A DNA stretch of 64,000 bases from Oscillatoriales cyanobacterium (lineage in GTDB: Bacteria > Cyanobacteriota > Cyanobacteriia > Cyanobacteriales > Laspinemataceae). The notes beneath the pieces were generated by a model. The model made no database searches and had not been told where the DNA came from. It saw only the letters and a list, made by a program, of their open reading frames with translations. Location: the NCBI GenBank assembly GCA_011390955.1, contig JAABRM010000004.1:1-64000 (forward strand), given 5' to 3'. A program made the position numbers and the translations under genes. This document shows, piece after piece, positions 55,577-64,000 of this stretch (position 1 is the stretch's first letter; each line of letters opens with the position of its first letter).

Positions 55577-55930
55577 CTGTTAGTGGTTATTTGTTCTTGG
55601 TTGTTAGTTGTTGGTTGTTAGTTGTTGGTTGTTAGTTCTTGGTTGTTAGTTCTTGGTTGTTAGTTATTAGCGATTGTTTATGTGTCCCTAACTCTCAGTC
55701 CGCGATCGGAAAACAAAGGACTAACAACTAACAACTAATACCATTTACAAAAAATCATCCAACAGCCCCTAATTTTTGTAGGGTGGGCAAAAAATTCTAA
55801 TTACCCTATCATATATGATGGTGGAATTTTGCCCACCCTACAATATAAATACTAACAACCAACAACTAAGAACTAAGAACTAAGAACTAAGAACTAACAA
55901 CCAAGAACAACGAACAACGAACGAATAACC
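55577..55930. repeat. Short tandem repeats around a GGGTGGGCAAAAA hairpin
   Basis: TTGGTTGTTAGTTCTTGG units (55580-55670) and the complementary AACTAAGAACTAAGAAC units (55870-55925) flank the hairpin element 55765-55853, which is copy 2 of the element at 14579. No gene is present. Confidence 0.85.
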
Positions 55931-55958
55931 AATCATCCATTTTATTAATGAGCAAACC

Positions 55959-56852
55959 ATGCAATTCTGGTTAAAAATTTTAGTGACTCTGGGGACTTTG
56001 TTGGCATTGCTCTATCTGAGTGCTTGTCTCTTTTTATTTGTTAGGCAAAATCGGTTTATCTTTGTTCCGTCACGGGAAATATCGACGCTTCCCAGCGACC
56101 TGCAAATGGAATATCAAGAAGTTTGGCTGCCGGTGATTTCTGGGGAAAATCAATCAGCATCAACTACGGAGAAAGTTCATGGTTGGTGGATACCGGCAGC
56201 GGCTGAGAATCGCAGCCCAATCAAGTCAGAATGGGTGTTGCTTTTCCTGCATGGCAATGCTGATAATATTAGCGAAAATCTTAAGCATAGTAACCGATTT
56301 CATCAGTTGGGTTTTTCGGTATTTATTGTAGACTATCGGGGCTATGGTTTATCCCAAGGCAAGTTTCCTACAGAATCAACGGTTTATGAAGATGTGGAAA
56401 CTGCTTGGAATTATTTGGTGAATCAACGGGGAATTCCTGCGGAAAAAATTGTCATTTATGGTCATTCTTTAGGGGGCGCGATCGCTATTGACCTAGCCAG
56501 TCGTCAACCGAATGCGGCTGGGGCAATTATTGAGGCTTCTTTTACTTCCATGCGGGATATGGTAGATTATCAACATCCCTATTTTAATATCTTCCCGATT
56601 GACTGGATTCTGACTCATCGCTTTGACTCACTTACTAAAGTAAAAGATTTAAAAATGCCGATTCTTTTTACTCACGGAACTGCCGATGCAACTGTGCCAC
56701 TTTCCATGAGTCAAGCCTTATTTGATGCTGCCAATGAACCGAAGAAATTATTCATCGTCCCCACTGCCGATCATAATAATATCGCCAGGGTCAGCGGGGA
56801 AAAATATTTTGAAACTATTCGGGAATTTATGAAATTAGTTGACTATAATTAA
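55959..56852 (+). CDS. Alpha/beta hydrolase with N-terminal membrane anchor
   Basis: This 297-residue protein has an N-terminal hydrophobic helix (LVTLGTLLALLYLSACLFLF). The hydrolase fold shows an oxyanion region FLHGNADNISEN, nucleophile elbow G-H-S-L-G in VIYGHSLGGAIAIDLASR, an acid in FTHGTADATVP and the histidine in TADHNNIARV. It belongs to the serine aminopeptidase-like/ABHD13 group. The substrate is unknown. It lies 75 bp upstream of dnaE, separated by a CAACAAC repeat. Confidence 0.88.
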   Translation: MQFWLKILVTLGTLLALLYLSACLFLFVRQNRFIFVPSREISTLPSDLQMEYQEVWLPVISGENQSASTTEKVHGWWIPAAAENRSPIKSEWVLLFLHGNADNISENLKHSNRFHQLGFSVFIVDYRGYGLSQGKFPTESTVYEDVETAWNYLVNQRGIPAEKIVIYGHSLGGAIAIDLASRQPNAAGAIIEASFTSMRDMVDYQHPYFNIFPIDWILTHRFDSLTKVKDLKMPILFTHGTADATVPLSMSQALFDAANEPKKLFIVPTADHNNIARVSGEKYFETIREFMKLVDYN

Positions 56853-56926
56853 TCGACAACATCTAACCAACAACCAACAACCAACAACCAACAACCAACA
56901 ACAACCAACCAACAACCAATAAAATT

Positions 56927-59590
56927 ATGTCTTTTGCTGGTTTACACATTCATACCGATTACAGTTTACTTGATGGGGCTTCTCAAGTGCCCCAATTAGT
57001 TGCCAAAGCCATTGAGTTAGAAATGCCCGCGATCGCCCTGACGGATCATGGGGTGATGTATGGGGCGATCGACTTGATTAAAACTTGCCGGGGTAAAAGT
57101 ATTAAGCCCATTATTGGCAATGAAATGTATGTGATTAATGGGCCATTGGGTACTACCCAGAAAGTCCGCAAATATCACCAAGTTGTCTTAGCCAAAAATA
57201 CCCAAGGCTATAAAAACTTAGTCAAGTTAACCACCCAATCTCATCTACATGGGATGCAGGGAAAAGGGATTTTTGCTCGTCCCTGTATTAATAAAGAGTT
57301 ATTGCAAAAATATCACGAAGATTTAATCGTCACTAGCGGCTGTTTGGGGGGAGAAGTTCCCCAAAATATTTTACAAGGGAAATTAGCAGAAGCTAGGGAA
57401 ATCGTCAAATGGTATAAAGAAGTTTTTGGGGATGACTATTATTTAGAAATCCAAGACCACGGTTATCAAGAAGACCGAATTGTGAATGTAGAACTGGTGA
57501 AAATAGCCCGCGAACTAGATATAAAAATTGTGGCGACTAATGACTCCCATTTTATTTCTTGTAATGATGTGGAAGCCCACGATGCTTTGATTTGTATTAA
57601 TACCCAAAAGCTGATTAGTGAAGAAAAGCGAATGCGCTATAGCGGGACGGAATATTTAAAGTCCGCTGAAGAGATGAAACACTTATTTCGCGATCATTTG
57701 CCCGATGATGTGATTGCGGAGGCGATCGCGAATACCGTAGAAGTGGCGAATAAAATTGAAGAGTATAAAGTGTTAGGGGAACCGCGCATCCCTGATTTTC
57801 CGGTGCCCTCCGGTCACACTGCCGATACTTATGTGGAAGAAATTGCTTGGCAAGGACTTTTAGACCGCTTAAATGCCAAGACGCGATCGGAAATTCTCCC
57901 AGTTTATCGAGAACGGCTGGGATATGAACTAAAAATGATTGAACGGATGGGATTTTCCACTTATTTTTTAGTAGTTTGGGACTATATTAAATTTGCCAGA
58001 GATAATCATATTCCCGTGGGGCCGGGAAGAGGATCTGCTGCCGGTTCTTTGGTCGCTTATACGATGGGAATTACCAATATTGACCCGGTGCATCATGGGT
58101 TATTATTCGAGCGATTTCTCAATCCCGAACGGAAGTCAATGCCGGATATTGATACGGACTTTTGCATTGAAAAACGCGATCGCGTGATTCAATATGTCAC
58201 CGAAAGATATGGGGAAGATCGGGTTGCCCAGATTATCACTTTTAACCGCATGACTTCCAAAGCGGTGTTAAAAGATGTAGCCAGAGTTTTGGGCGTTCCT
58301 TATAAGAAAGCCGATGAAATGGCGAAGATGATTCCCGTTGCGCGGGGCAAACCGGCGAAACTTTCGGTGATGATTTCTGATGATACCCCAGAACCGAAAT
58401 TTAAAGAAGCCTACGAAACAGAAATTATTCCCTTAAAGGACGATCGAGATGTAGAAATTGGCAGCATTTCCGTGCGGCAATGGTTGGATATGGCGATCAG
58501 AATTGAAGGCACCAACAAAACTTTTGGGGTTCATGCTGCCGGGGTGGTGATTTCCGCACAACCCCTGGATGAAATTGTGCCGTTACAAAAGAATAATGAA
58601 GGGGCAGTGATTACCCAGTATTCTATGGAAAATCTGGAATCTCTGGGTTTGTTAAAGATGGACTTTTTGGGTTTGAAAAATCTCACCACGATTGAGAAAA
58701 CCCTAGATTATATTGAGAAAAAAACTGGAGAAAGACTAGACCCATATAATTTTCCTGCCCAGGAAAGAAAAGCACAAGAAATTATTAAACGCACGGGAGA
58801 ACAAAGGTTTCCTCAAGATGTTGGCGAAACCTATCATTTGTTTGAAAAAGGCGATTTAGAAGGCATTTTTCAGTTAGAATCTGAAGGAATGCGGCAAATT
58901 GTGCGGGATTTAAAACCCTCTTGTATTGAGGATATTTCCTCGATTTTGGCTTTATATCGTCCGGGGCCTTTGGATGCGGGTCTGATTCCCAAGTTTATTA
59001 ACCGGAAGCATGGTGAAGAGGCGATCGTTTACGATCATAAGTTGTTAGAACCTATCTTAGAAGAAACCTACGCGGTGATGGTTTATCAAGAGCAAATTAT
59101 GAAAATTGCTCAAGATTTGGCGGGCTATTCTTTGGGTCAAGCGGACTTATTGCGACGGGCTATGGGTAAGAAAAAAGTCTCGGAAATGCAGAAGCATCGC
59201 GAGATTTTTGTGGATGGTTCTACTAAGAATGGGGTGCCGCATAAAGTGGCGGAAGCTTTGTTCGATCAAATGGTATTGTTTGCCGAATATTGCTTAACTT
59301 ATGAGACGGAAATTATGACCGTGGAATATGGGCCGCTACCCATTGGCAAAATTGTGGAAAATCAGATTGACTGTACGGTTTATACGGTGGATGCCAATGG
59401 CTTTGTTTATACACAGGCGATCGCGCAATGGCACGATCGCGGCACTCAAGAAGTGTTTGAATATCTGCTAGAAGATGGCAGCGTAATTCGGGCAACAAAA
59501 GACCATAAGTTTATGACCGAAGATGGACAAATGTTGCCGATTGATGAAATTTTCCATAAAAACCTTGATTTGAAGCAGGTGCAAGTATAA
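56927..59590 (+). CDS. dnaE: DNA polymerase III alpha subunit, N-terminal half with split intein
   Basis: This 887-residue polypeptide is the N-terminal part of the replicative polymerase: PHP domain ([20 protein letters not shown]) and palm with [20 protein letters not shown] and PDIDTDFC. The extein ends at residue 788 (LFAEY). The last 99 residues are the N-half of the DnaE split intein (C789 LTYETEI ... [10 protein letters not shown] ... ATKDHKFMT ... [13 protein letters not shown]). The C-half must be encoded elsewhere and join by protein trans-splicing. No ribosome-binding site is seen, because a CAACAAC array abuts the start. Length agrees with other cyanobacterial DnaE-N. Confidence 0.97.
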   Translation: MSFAGLHIHTDYSLLDGASQVPQLVAKAIELEMPAIALTDHGVMYGAIDLIKTCRGKSIKPIIGNEMYVINGPLGTTQKVRKYHQVVLAKNTQGYKNLVKLTTQSHLHGMQGKGIFARPCINKELLQKYHEDLIVTSGCLGGEVPQNILQGKLAEAREIVKWYKEVFGDDYYLEIQDHGYQEDRIVNVELVKIARELDIKIVATNDSHFISCNDVEAHDALICINTQKLISEEKRMRYSGTEYLKSAEEMKHLFRDHLPDDVIAEAIANTVEVANKIEEYKVLGEPRIPDFPVPSGHTADTYVEEIAWQGLLDRLNAKTRSEILPVYRERLGYELKMIERMGFSTYFLVVWDYIKFARDNHIPVGPGRGSAAGSLVAYTMGITNIDPVHHGLLFERFLNPERKSMPDIDTDFCIEKRDRVIQYVTERYGEDRVAQIITFNRMTSKAVLKDVARVLGVPYKKADEMAKMIPVARGKPAKLSVMISDDTPEPKFKEAYETEIIPLKDDRDVEIGSISVRQWLDMAIRIEGTNKTFGVHAAGVVISAQPLDEIVPLQKNNEGAVITQYSMENLESLGLLKMDFLGLKNLTTIEKTLDYIEKKTGERLDPYNFPAQERKAQEIIKRTGEQRFPQDVGETYHLFEKGDLEGIFQLESEGMRQIVRDLKPSCIEDISSILALYRPGPLDAGLIPKFINRKHGEEAIVYDHKLLEPILEETYAVMVYQEQIMKIAQDLAGYSLGQADLLRRAMGKKKVSEMQKHREIFVDGSTKNGVPHKVAEALFDQMVLFAEYCLTYETEIMTVEYGPLPIGKIVENQIDCTVYTVDANGFVYTQAIAQWHDRGTQEVFEYLLEDGSVIRATKDHKFMTEDGQMLPIDEIFHKNLDLKQVQV

Positions 59591-59596
59591 ACCTGT

Positions 59597-59750
59597 AGGG
59601 GCGAAGCATTCCGGCAGACAAATTATTGATGAAAAGCAGAAATATATGACCGGAATGCTTCGCCCTAGTTCCGATAGTAGGGGCGAAGCATTCCGGCAGA
59701 CAAATTATTGATGAAAAGCAAAAATATATGACCGGAATGCTTCGCCCCTA
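59597..59750. repeat. Two tandem GCGAAGC hairpin elements, copies 3 and 4
   Basis: Two near-identical ~71-bp hairpins (59597-59667, 59679-59750), arms TAGGGGCGAAGCATTCCGG and CCGGAATGCTTCGCCC, lie directly after the dnaE stop codon. They may also work as a transcription barrier. Confidence 0.88.
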
Positions 59751-59779
59751 CGAAAAAACAACAAATATTAAAATCCACC

Positions 59780-60352
59780 TTAAAATAAAGACCCAACCAA
59801 ACAGCGAAACTCTGGTAAAAGAGGGCTGGTGAGTTCATCAGTAGCAAATAAGGTCAGCACTCGTTCTAAAATTGCGCGATCGCGGCGATAGACTTCAATT
59901 TGTTGCTGCTGATAGTCAACAATCCAATATTCTTGGACACCTTGGGCAGAATATAATTTTAACTTGGTTTTCTTGTCTCGCTCCTTATCTTTCTCGGTTT
60001 TAGAAAGCACTTCTACGATCAATTCTGGCGCACCTGTGAGATGTCCCGAATCATCCAATAGATCGGCTAATCTCTGATTGCTAATCCACACTACATCGGG
60101 GATGACATTATCGCTATCGGAAAAGATAATGCCAGGGGTCATGGCTGCTTGGCCTAAACCACTTTGTTCTGACCATAGGCTCAATTTATTACAAATTCTA
60201 CCAGCAGCGGTTTGGTGGTTCCAGTGGGGCGATCGTGTCACAAATAACTCTCCATCAATAATCTCATAGCGATTCCCATTGTCAGGAAATCCCTCTAAAT
60301 CAGAAATTGTCCAACGGACTTGTTTAGTGGCAGTTTGCATCATTGCCATCAC
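59780..60352 (-). CDS. Uma2-family (DUF820) nuclease-fold protein, third copy
   Basis: This 190-residue Uma2 protein is only distantly related to the pair at 48-49 kb: WTISDLEGFPDNGNRYEIID, PDVVWISNQRLADLL, APELIVEVLSKTEKDKERDK, YSAQGVQEYWIVDYQQQQIE. The D ... E-x-x acidic pattern of the nuclease-like core is retained. It is convergent with dnaE. Function is unproven, as for the family. Confidence 0.88.
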   Translation of the reverse strand: MMAMMQTATKQVRWTISDLEGFPDNGNRYEIIDGELFVTRSPHWNHQTAAGRICNKLSLWSEQSGLGQAAMTPGIIFSDSDNVIPDVVWISNQRLADLLDDSGHLTGAPELIVEVLSKTEKDKERDKKTKLKLYSAQGVQEYWIVDYQQQQIEVYRRDRAILERVLTLFATDELTSPLLPEFRCLVGSLF

Positions 60353-60407
60353 GATTGTATGAGTTCCCCTTAATTATAACTATTTTCTCTAAGAAAGGCG
60401 AAGCGCT

Positions 60408-60455
60408 TTGGGGAGATATGCTGTCAGGGCTTTGGGGAGATATGCTGTCAGGGCG
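60408..60455. repeat. 24-bp tandem duplication
   Basis: GCTTTGGGGAGATATGCTGT followed by CAGGG occurs twice in a row (starting 60405 and 60429), upstream of the antitoxin gene. Confidence 0.7.
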
Positions 60456-60557
60456 ATCGGTTCGGTTCTATAATATTCCAGAACAAAATATCATAGCCAT
60501 TACTTAAAAGCCAATTTATGATAAACTATTAGTAGCTTCCCCAGAGAGGATCAAATC

Positions 60558-60797
60558 ATGCTAAACCTAGAAATGGCCATTCAAAAAATCCGAGAATTTA
60601 CCCCAGACCAACAAAATCAAGTGATTTCTTTTATTCAGTTATTAGAGTTGAAATCTAATCAACAACACAAAAATAATGCTACTGCAATAAACAGCAACCA
60701 AGAACAAGACTTTTTTGAAATTGCCGGAATCTGGGAAAACAAAGACATTACAACTGAATCTCTTCGCCTAAAAGCATGGAGCAGAGACAGCCAATGA
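60558..60797 (+). CDS. Antitoxin-like protein partnered with a PIN toxin
   Basis: This 79-residue hydrophilic protein has an N-terminal LEMAIQKIREFTPDQQNQVI helix typical of short cyanobacterial antitoxins of VapC-type toxins, and an acidic C-terminal tail (FFEIAGIWENKDITTESLRL). The ATG follows GAGAGGA at 60543-60550. Its TGA overlaps the toxin ATG (ATGA at 60794-60797). The leader and first codons are duplicated as a remnant at 62471-62564. Confidence 0.78.
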   Translation: MLNLEMAIQKIREFTPDQQNQVISFIQLLELKSNQQHKNNATAINSNQEQDFFEIAGIWENKDITTESLRLKAWSRDSQ

Positions 60798-61174
60798 TTT
60801 TATGTGACACAAATATCCTGGTAGAGTTATACAAAAATAACCCAACAGTCATTAATGAAATGCGAAAAATTGGCATGAATCAAATAGCCATTAGTATTAT
60901 TACCCAAGCTGAACTATATTACGGCGCGATCGACAAAGTAGAATTTGCTAGAATTCAAAAGCATCTCAACCTAATCAACAAGATTCCCATTGATGAACAA
61001 ATTTCAGCCCAATTTATTCAACTCATGGGACGCTACTCCCTTAGCCATAAACTTGCTATTCCCGATGCGCTCATTGCTGCCACAGCGTTAGTATATGACA
61101 TGAGTCTTTATACGCTCAATCTCAAAGATTTTCGTTTTATCGAAGGACTCAATTTATATGTCTCTCCGTCATAA
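60794..61174 (+). CDS. vapC: PIN-domain toxin VapC, second system
   Basis: This 126-residue PIN ribonuclease has acidic positions in ILCDTNILVELYKNN, ITQAELYYGAID, LAIPDALIAATA and LNLKDFRFI. The start is the ATG at 60794 in a 4-bp overlap with the antitoxin stop codon. An alternative ATG at 60776 adds six residues. Translational coupling supports a functional toxin-antitoxin module. Confidence 0.9.
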   Translation: MILCDTNILVELYKNNPTVINEMRKIGMNQIAISIITQAELYYGAIDKVEFARIQKHLNLINKIPIDEQISAQFIQLMGRYSLSHKLAIPDALIAATALVYDMSLYTLNLKDFRFIEGLNLYVSPS

Positions 61175-61531
61175 TCATGCCGCAATCCGAAGGAGATATA
61201 GAAAAAATTGAAGCCAACGTCTAAATTCTTGATCGGAGTTAATAAACCGGGTTGAAAGCGATGATTTTTGAATTTTTAGCGAGGTTTTGGTCAAAAACCA
61301 AGTTTCTGTACCGAGAACTGGATCGCTCTTTCCGATCGCAGCGGGGTTGATATTCTCTGGAACAATCACTGGCAGCCAGAACATTTTACCCCCATCAAAG
61401 TCAATTTGAGACGGATAGGTTTTTCTAGCTTCTTTTTCTAGAACGATTTGCTGGGGATGATTTAAAACAGATTCGACAAGCGCTGGCCTCCGGGACGCTG
61501 TGCGATTTACACTGCAAGTGATTGACAACAT
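61175..61531 (-). pseudogene. Probable decayed gene with a DUF4258-like front
   Basis: This 118-codon frame converges end-to-end with the toxin gene. Residues ~17-60 (VESVLNHPQQIVLEKEARKT, then DFDGGKMFWLPVIV) resemble the middle of small DUF4258-type toxin-like proteins. The following half does not, and it contains segments read from degenerate AGAAACC/GGTTTCT palindromes (TETWFL, STRFIN). The frame probably represents a gene broken by repeats. The assignment is tentative. Confidence 0.35.
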
Positions 61532-61709
61532 TCGGTAAGGGCAGTTAGCGTGGAATTGCCATCTAATACATCGCTACAGTACATCGCTTCGGCATCCTAA
61601 ATAATTTTTTCTAATTTTTTCCGGCTGTAGTAGAATATTTGATTGTTGGTTATCTTGTGATTTTGATTTTGTTTATGCTGGGTTTGAACAATACTGAAGA
61701 GACCGGACA

Positions 61710-62033
61710 ATGAAAGCGATTCACTTTGTAGAGCGAGAGAAGGTCGGACTATTAACCCCGGTTTGCCGAGAGCGAGACGAGTGGGAAACGGGAAACTGGT
61801 CTGTAAAACGTCAGAAAGCATTCGATCTGATAGATTGCCAGCTATACCTGCACCGAGGTCAGAAAGAACCTGCCTTTTTCGCTGGCATCATTATCGGGTT
61901 TTACTGTTTGAATACTCAAGGAATCGGGAGGATGAAAGAGAGGATTGTTTTTCGGGTCAAACGGGTAAGAGAGCTAGAGGAAACAATTACACCTCAAGAG
62001 GGATGGGGAAACGAGCAGAAAACTGTGTACTGA
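61710..62033 (+). CDS. Conserved cyanobacterial protein of unknown function
   Basis: This 107-residue protein contains GNWSVKRQKAFDLIDCQLYL, then HRGQKEPAFFAGIIIGF, and a C-terminal RIVFRVKRVRELEETI ... GWGNEQKTVY. I recall such short proteins (a Lxxx-YLH-K/R-x-Q-x-P-S/A-FFGG core) from cyanobacterial genomes, but no function is established. The ATG is preceded by GACCGGAC rather than a clear ribosome-binding site. A second frame is open over most of the gene (61763-62113) and runs past it; see findings. Confidence 0.6.
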   Translation: MKAIHFVEREKVGLLTPVCRERDEWETGNWSVKRQKAFDLIDCQLYLHRGQKEPAFFAGIIIGFYCLNTQGIGRMKERIVFRVKRVRELEETITPQEGWGNEQKTVY

Positions 62034-62394
62034 TTGACGATGACATTTTTGAGAATCATCTTGATTTAAAGCAGATGAAAGAAACCCACGGATTAAAATC
62101 TGTGGCTGCATGAATCAAATCCGATCCTCCATCGTCTCAGCCAAAACCCGATCGCGATCTATTGTAAGGATTGCCTTGCTGCCTTTGGGTTGAATTTACT
62201 CCAATAACCTAGAGAAACTTTTGTGATTTCCTCTGCTGTAAATAGCGATCGCCTATGTTAACGATATTTTCACTGAATAGCGATCGGCTGCTGCTATCTA
62301 ATACCATTTTGAATAAATCATACAACAGTAGCAATTATCGGGGCATTATCTCCCGATCCCTAAGCTTACAAGTCAGTTGACCACAGCAAATAAA

Positions 62395-62452
62395 GGTGGG
62401 CAGGGATTCACCTTACAGGAGAAAAATTTTTACCGTTCAAAACCTGCCCACC
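62395..62452. repeat. GGTGGGCAGG inverted repeat
   Basis: GGTGGGCAGG (62395-62404) pairs with CCTGCCCACC (62443-62452). The remaining parts of 62034-62670 hold the antitoxin remnant and otherwise no gene. Confidence 0.65.
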
Positions 62453-62470
62453 CTACCTCTGGAGATAAAA

Positions 62471-62564
62471 TTTATGATAAACTATTAGTGGCTTTCCCAG
62501 AGAGGAGAAAATCATGCTAACCCTAGACATGGCTATTCAAAAATTTCAGGAATTACCCCCATAA
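62471..62564 (+). pseudogene. Truncated duplicate of the antitoxin leader and first 16 codons
   Basis: The segment matches 60515-60600 without indels (offset 1956 bp): TTTATGATAAACTATTAGT, GAGAGGA, then an ATG at 62514 reading MLTLDMAIQKFQELPP before TAA. The copy keeps the promoter-like and ribosome-binding parts and loses the rest of the gene. It ends ~107 bp before the AAA ATPase gene. Confidence 0.75.
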
Positions 62565-62670
62565 TCACAAAATTAAGTATTTTTTATTTATTTTTTATAA
62601 TTAAAATGTGATAAATAGGTGAAAAAAACCGCGACAATAAACATTAATTTTATTACAATAAAAGTAAATT

Positions 62671-63855
62671 ATGAAAATTGTTTATATCAGAATAAAAAAC
62701 TATCGAATATTTAAATTCATAGAAATTAATCATATACCGGCATTTTGTGTAATTATCGGAGCAAATGGTACAGGCAAATCAACCCTTTTTGATGTCTTTG
62801 GTTTTCTCCGCGATGCCCTAAAAAATAATATCCGTCAAGCACTCCAAGTTCGCGGCGGATTTAACGAAGTTGTCACCAGAGGCCAAGAACAAGAAGACAT
62901 AGAAATAGAGTTAAAGTTTCGCATGGAAATCTTAGGAAATGAACGCTTAGTCACCTATATTTTAATCGTTGGGCAAGAGAAAAAACGACCTGTGGTTAAA
63001 CGAGAAATATTGCGCTATAGAAGAGGCGAATATGGCCAAGAATTTCACCTTATCGAATTTCAAAACGGGAAAGGATACGCTATTATCAACGAGGAAGATT
63101 TTAGCCAACCCGATGAAGACCTAAAACCGCAAGAACAACAACTCGAATCTAGCGATATTTTAGCCATAAAAGGCTTAGGACAATTCCAACGCTTTAAAGC
63201 TGCTAGTGCATTGCGTTCATTCATCGAAAATTGGCACGTTTCCGACTTTCATATTAGTGAAGCTAGAGGCAGCAAAGATGCACTCTATGCGGAACACCTA
63301 TCTTCCACCGGAGATAATATGGCAGTAGTTGCCCAATATATTTATCAAGAACACCCGGAAATATTCGAGCAGATTCTCCAGAGAATGAAAGAAAGAGTCC
63401 CCGGCATTTCCCAAGTAGAAGCCAAAAACACAGAAGATGGGCGCTTAATTCTCAAATTTCAAGACGAAGCCTTTAAAGACCCCTTTATCGATCGCTATGT
63501 TTCTGATGGCACAATGAAAATGTTTGGCTATTTGCTCTTACTATTCGATCCGAAACCTCACCCTTTACTCTGTGTTGAAGAACCGGAAAATCAACTCTAT
63601 CCCAGCCTTTTACATGAACTTGCTGAAGAATTTGCCAGCTATGCTAACCGAGGGGGACAAGTTTTTGTCTCTACCCATTCTCCCGACTTTCTTAATGCTG
63701 TTCCCTTAGAAAGTATTTTTTGGCTAACCAAAGAGCAAGGGATCGCAAAAATCTCAAAAGCGATCGATGACGAAATTCTCATAAATTTATTTAAAGCAGG
63801 AGACTTACCGGGATATCTCTGGAATCAAGGCTGGTTTAAAGGAGTTGCCCCCTAA
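62671..63855 (+). CDS. AAA (SMC/RecF-like) ATPase coupled to a DUF4276 gene
   Basis: This 394-residue ATPase has Walker A GANGTGKST (residues 30-38), a central variable region with DALYAEHLSSTGDNMAVVAQ, the signature-like YVSDGTMKMFGYLLLLFDPK, Walker B LLCVEEPENQLYP and VFVSTHSPDFLNAV. It belongs to the AAA_21/AAA_15 type that often pairs with a small effector. Its stop codon overlaps the ATG of the next gene (TAATG). The A/T-rich leader and lower G+C than neighbours suggest horizontal transfer. A defence role by analogy with ATPase-TOPRIM systems is an inference. Confidence 0.85.
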   Translation: MKIVYIRIKNYRIFKFIEINHIPAFCVIIGANGTGKSTLFDVFGFLRDALKNNIRQALQVRGGFNEVVTRGQEQEDIEIELKFRMEILGNERLVTYILIVGQEKKRPVVKREILRYRRGEYGQEFHLIEFQNGKGYAIINEEDFSQPDEDLKPQEQQLESSDILAIKGLGQFQRFKAASALRSFIENWHVSDFHISEARGSKDALYAEHLSSTGDNMAVVAQYIYQEHPEIFEQILQRMKERVPGISQVEAKNTEDGRLILKFQDEAFKDPFIDRYVSDGTMKMFGYLLLLFDPKPHPLLCVEEPENQLYPSLLHELAEEFASYANRGGQVFVSTHSPDFLNAVPLESIFWLTKEQGIAKISKAIDDEILINLFKAGDLPGYLWNQGWFKGVAP

Positions 63856-64000
63856 TGAGTTATGACCTAATTTTTTTATTAGAAGAACCCTCGATAAAAA
63901 ACGTTTTAGAGGTCATATTACCTAAACTGATTCCCGCTGAGATGACCTACATTTGTATTTCCCATCAAGGCAAACAAGACCTCGCGAAATCTATCCCCAG
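63855..64000 (+). CDS. DUF4276 family protein, 5' part
   Basis: The first 48 codons are seen: MSYDLIFLLEEPSIKNVLEV, then ILPKLIPAEMTYICI and SHQGKQDLAKSIP. The LEE(P)S ... HQGKxDLxKSI pattern is typical of DUF4276, a predicted TOPRIM-like family found beside AAA ATPases. The gene continues beyond the right edge of the window. It overlaps the ATPase stop codon (TAATG), so the two are co-translated. Confidence 0.8.
   Translation, partial: MSYDLIFLLEEPSIKNVLEVILPKLIPAEMTYICISHQGKQDLAKSIP

Noticed and set aside
61763-62113. 116-codon frame overlapping the 107-residue protein
   Set aside because: The other frame has the conserved-looking sequence. Only the last ~28 codons of this one are noted as a finding.

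Overview
The window reads as chromosome from a filamentous cyanobacterium of the Oscillatoriales type. Three things point there: the HIP1 octamer GCGATCGC is scattered throughout, a photosystem II gene (psb30) is present, and dnaE is split and ends in the N-terminal half of a cyanobacterial split intein. HU, ligA, recJ, gyrA/parC-like, gshB-grxC, hflX, gcvT, ftsH and gatA form a housekeeping backbone. No rRNA, tRNA, CRISPR array or transposase gene was recognised.

Layout. 1-5.2 kb: 3' end of a type IV pilus secretin (pilQ), HU, a CobD-like aminotransferase, and a flavoprotein that lacks the usual disulfide. 5.2-7.2 kb: a two-gene Septu-like defence pair on the minus strand (HNH nuclease plus ATPase). 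7.5-17.7 kb: DUF4112 protein, ligA, a large REC/HPt/GGDEF signalling protein, a small secreted protein, psb30 and recJ. 17.7-24.7 kb: a repeat-rich accessory stretch with small secreted or membrane proteins, a large exported protein built of NPDL repeats and PPC domains, a 263-bp tandem array and several MITE-like elements. 24.7-28.1 kb: NB-ARC-type ATPase, hydroxyacid dehydrogenase, vapBC. 28.3-47.9 kb: gyrase/topoisomerase IV A subunit, response regulator, TPR protein, YkgJ-like protein, Gfo/Idh/MocA oxidoreductase, gshB-grxC, a PEP-CTERM protein, hflX, an LCIB-type carbonic anhydrase-like protein, an acidic secreted protein, an SLH/beta-barrel protein, gcvT and ftsH. 48-53.8 kb: duplicated Uma2 genes, xisH-xisI and a 1117-residue type IIG restriction-modification protein. 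54-59.6 kb: gatA, an alpha/beta hydrolase and dnaE-N. 59.8-64 kb: Uma2, a second VapC-type toxin-antitoxin pair, gene remnants, and an AAA ATPase translationally coupled to a DUF4276 gene that runs off the window.

Two themes stand out. The first is defence and addiction density: Septu-like, type IIG RM, AAA-DUF4276, two PIN toxin-antitoxin pairs, XisHI, three Uma2 genes and an NB-ARC protein. The second is non-autonomous repeats, which fill nearly every intergenic gap. They include two TIR-bounded element families sharing one hairpin core (with a recombinant between them), heptamer-type tandem repeats beside start codons, a GCGAAGC hairpin family, and a 15-bp palindrome AGAAACCCGGTTTCT. That palindrome lies between genes and also in frame inside at least three coding regions (flavoprotein, ligA, NB-ARC protein), where it encodes added residues. 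Repeat-derived sequence also supplies the C-terminus of the Septu-like HNH protein.

All calls rest on reading motifs and repeats by eye. No database search or alignment program was run.
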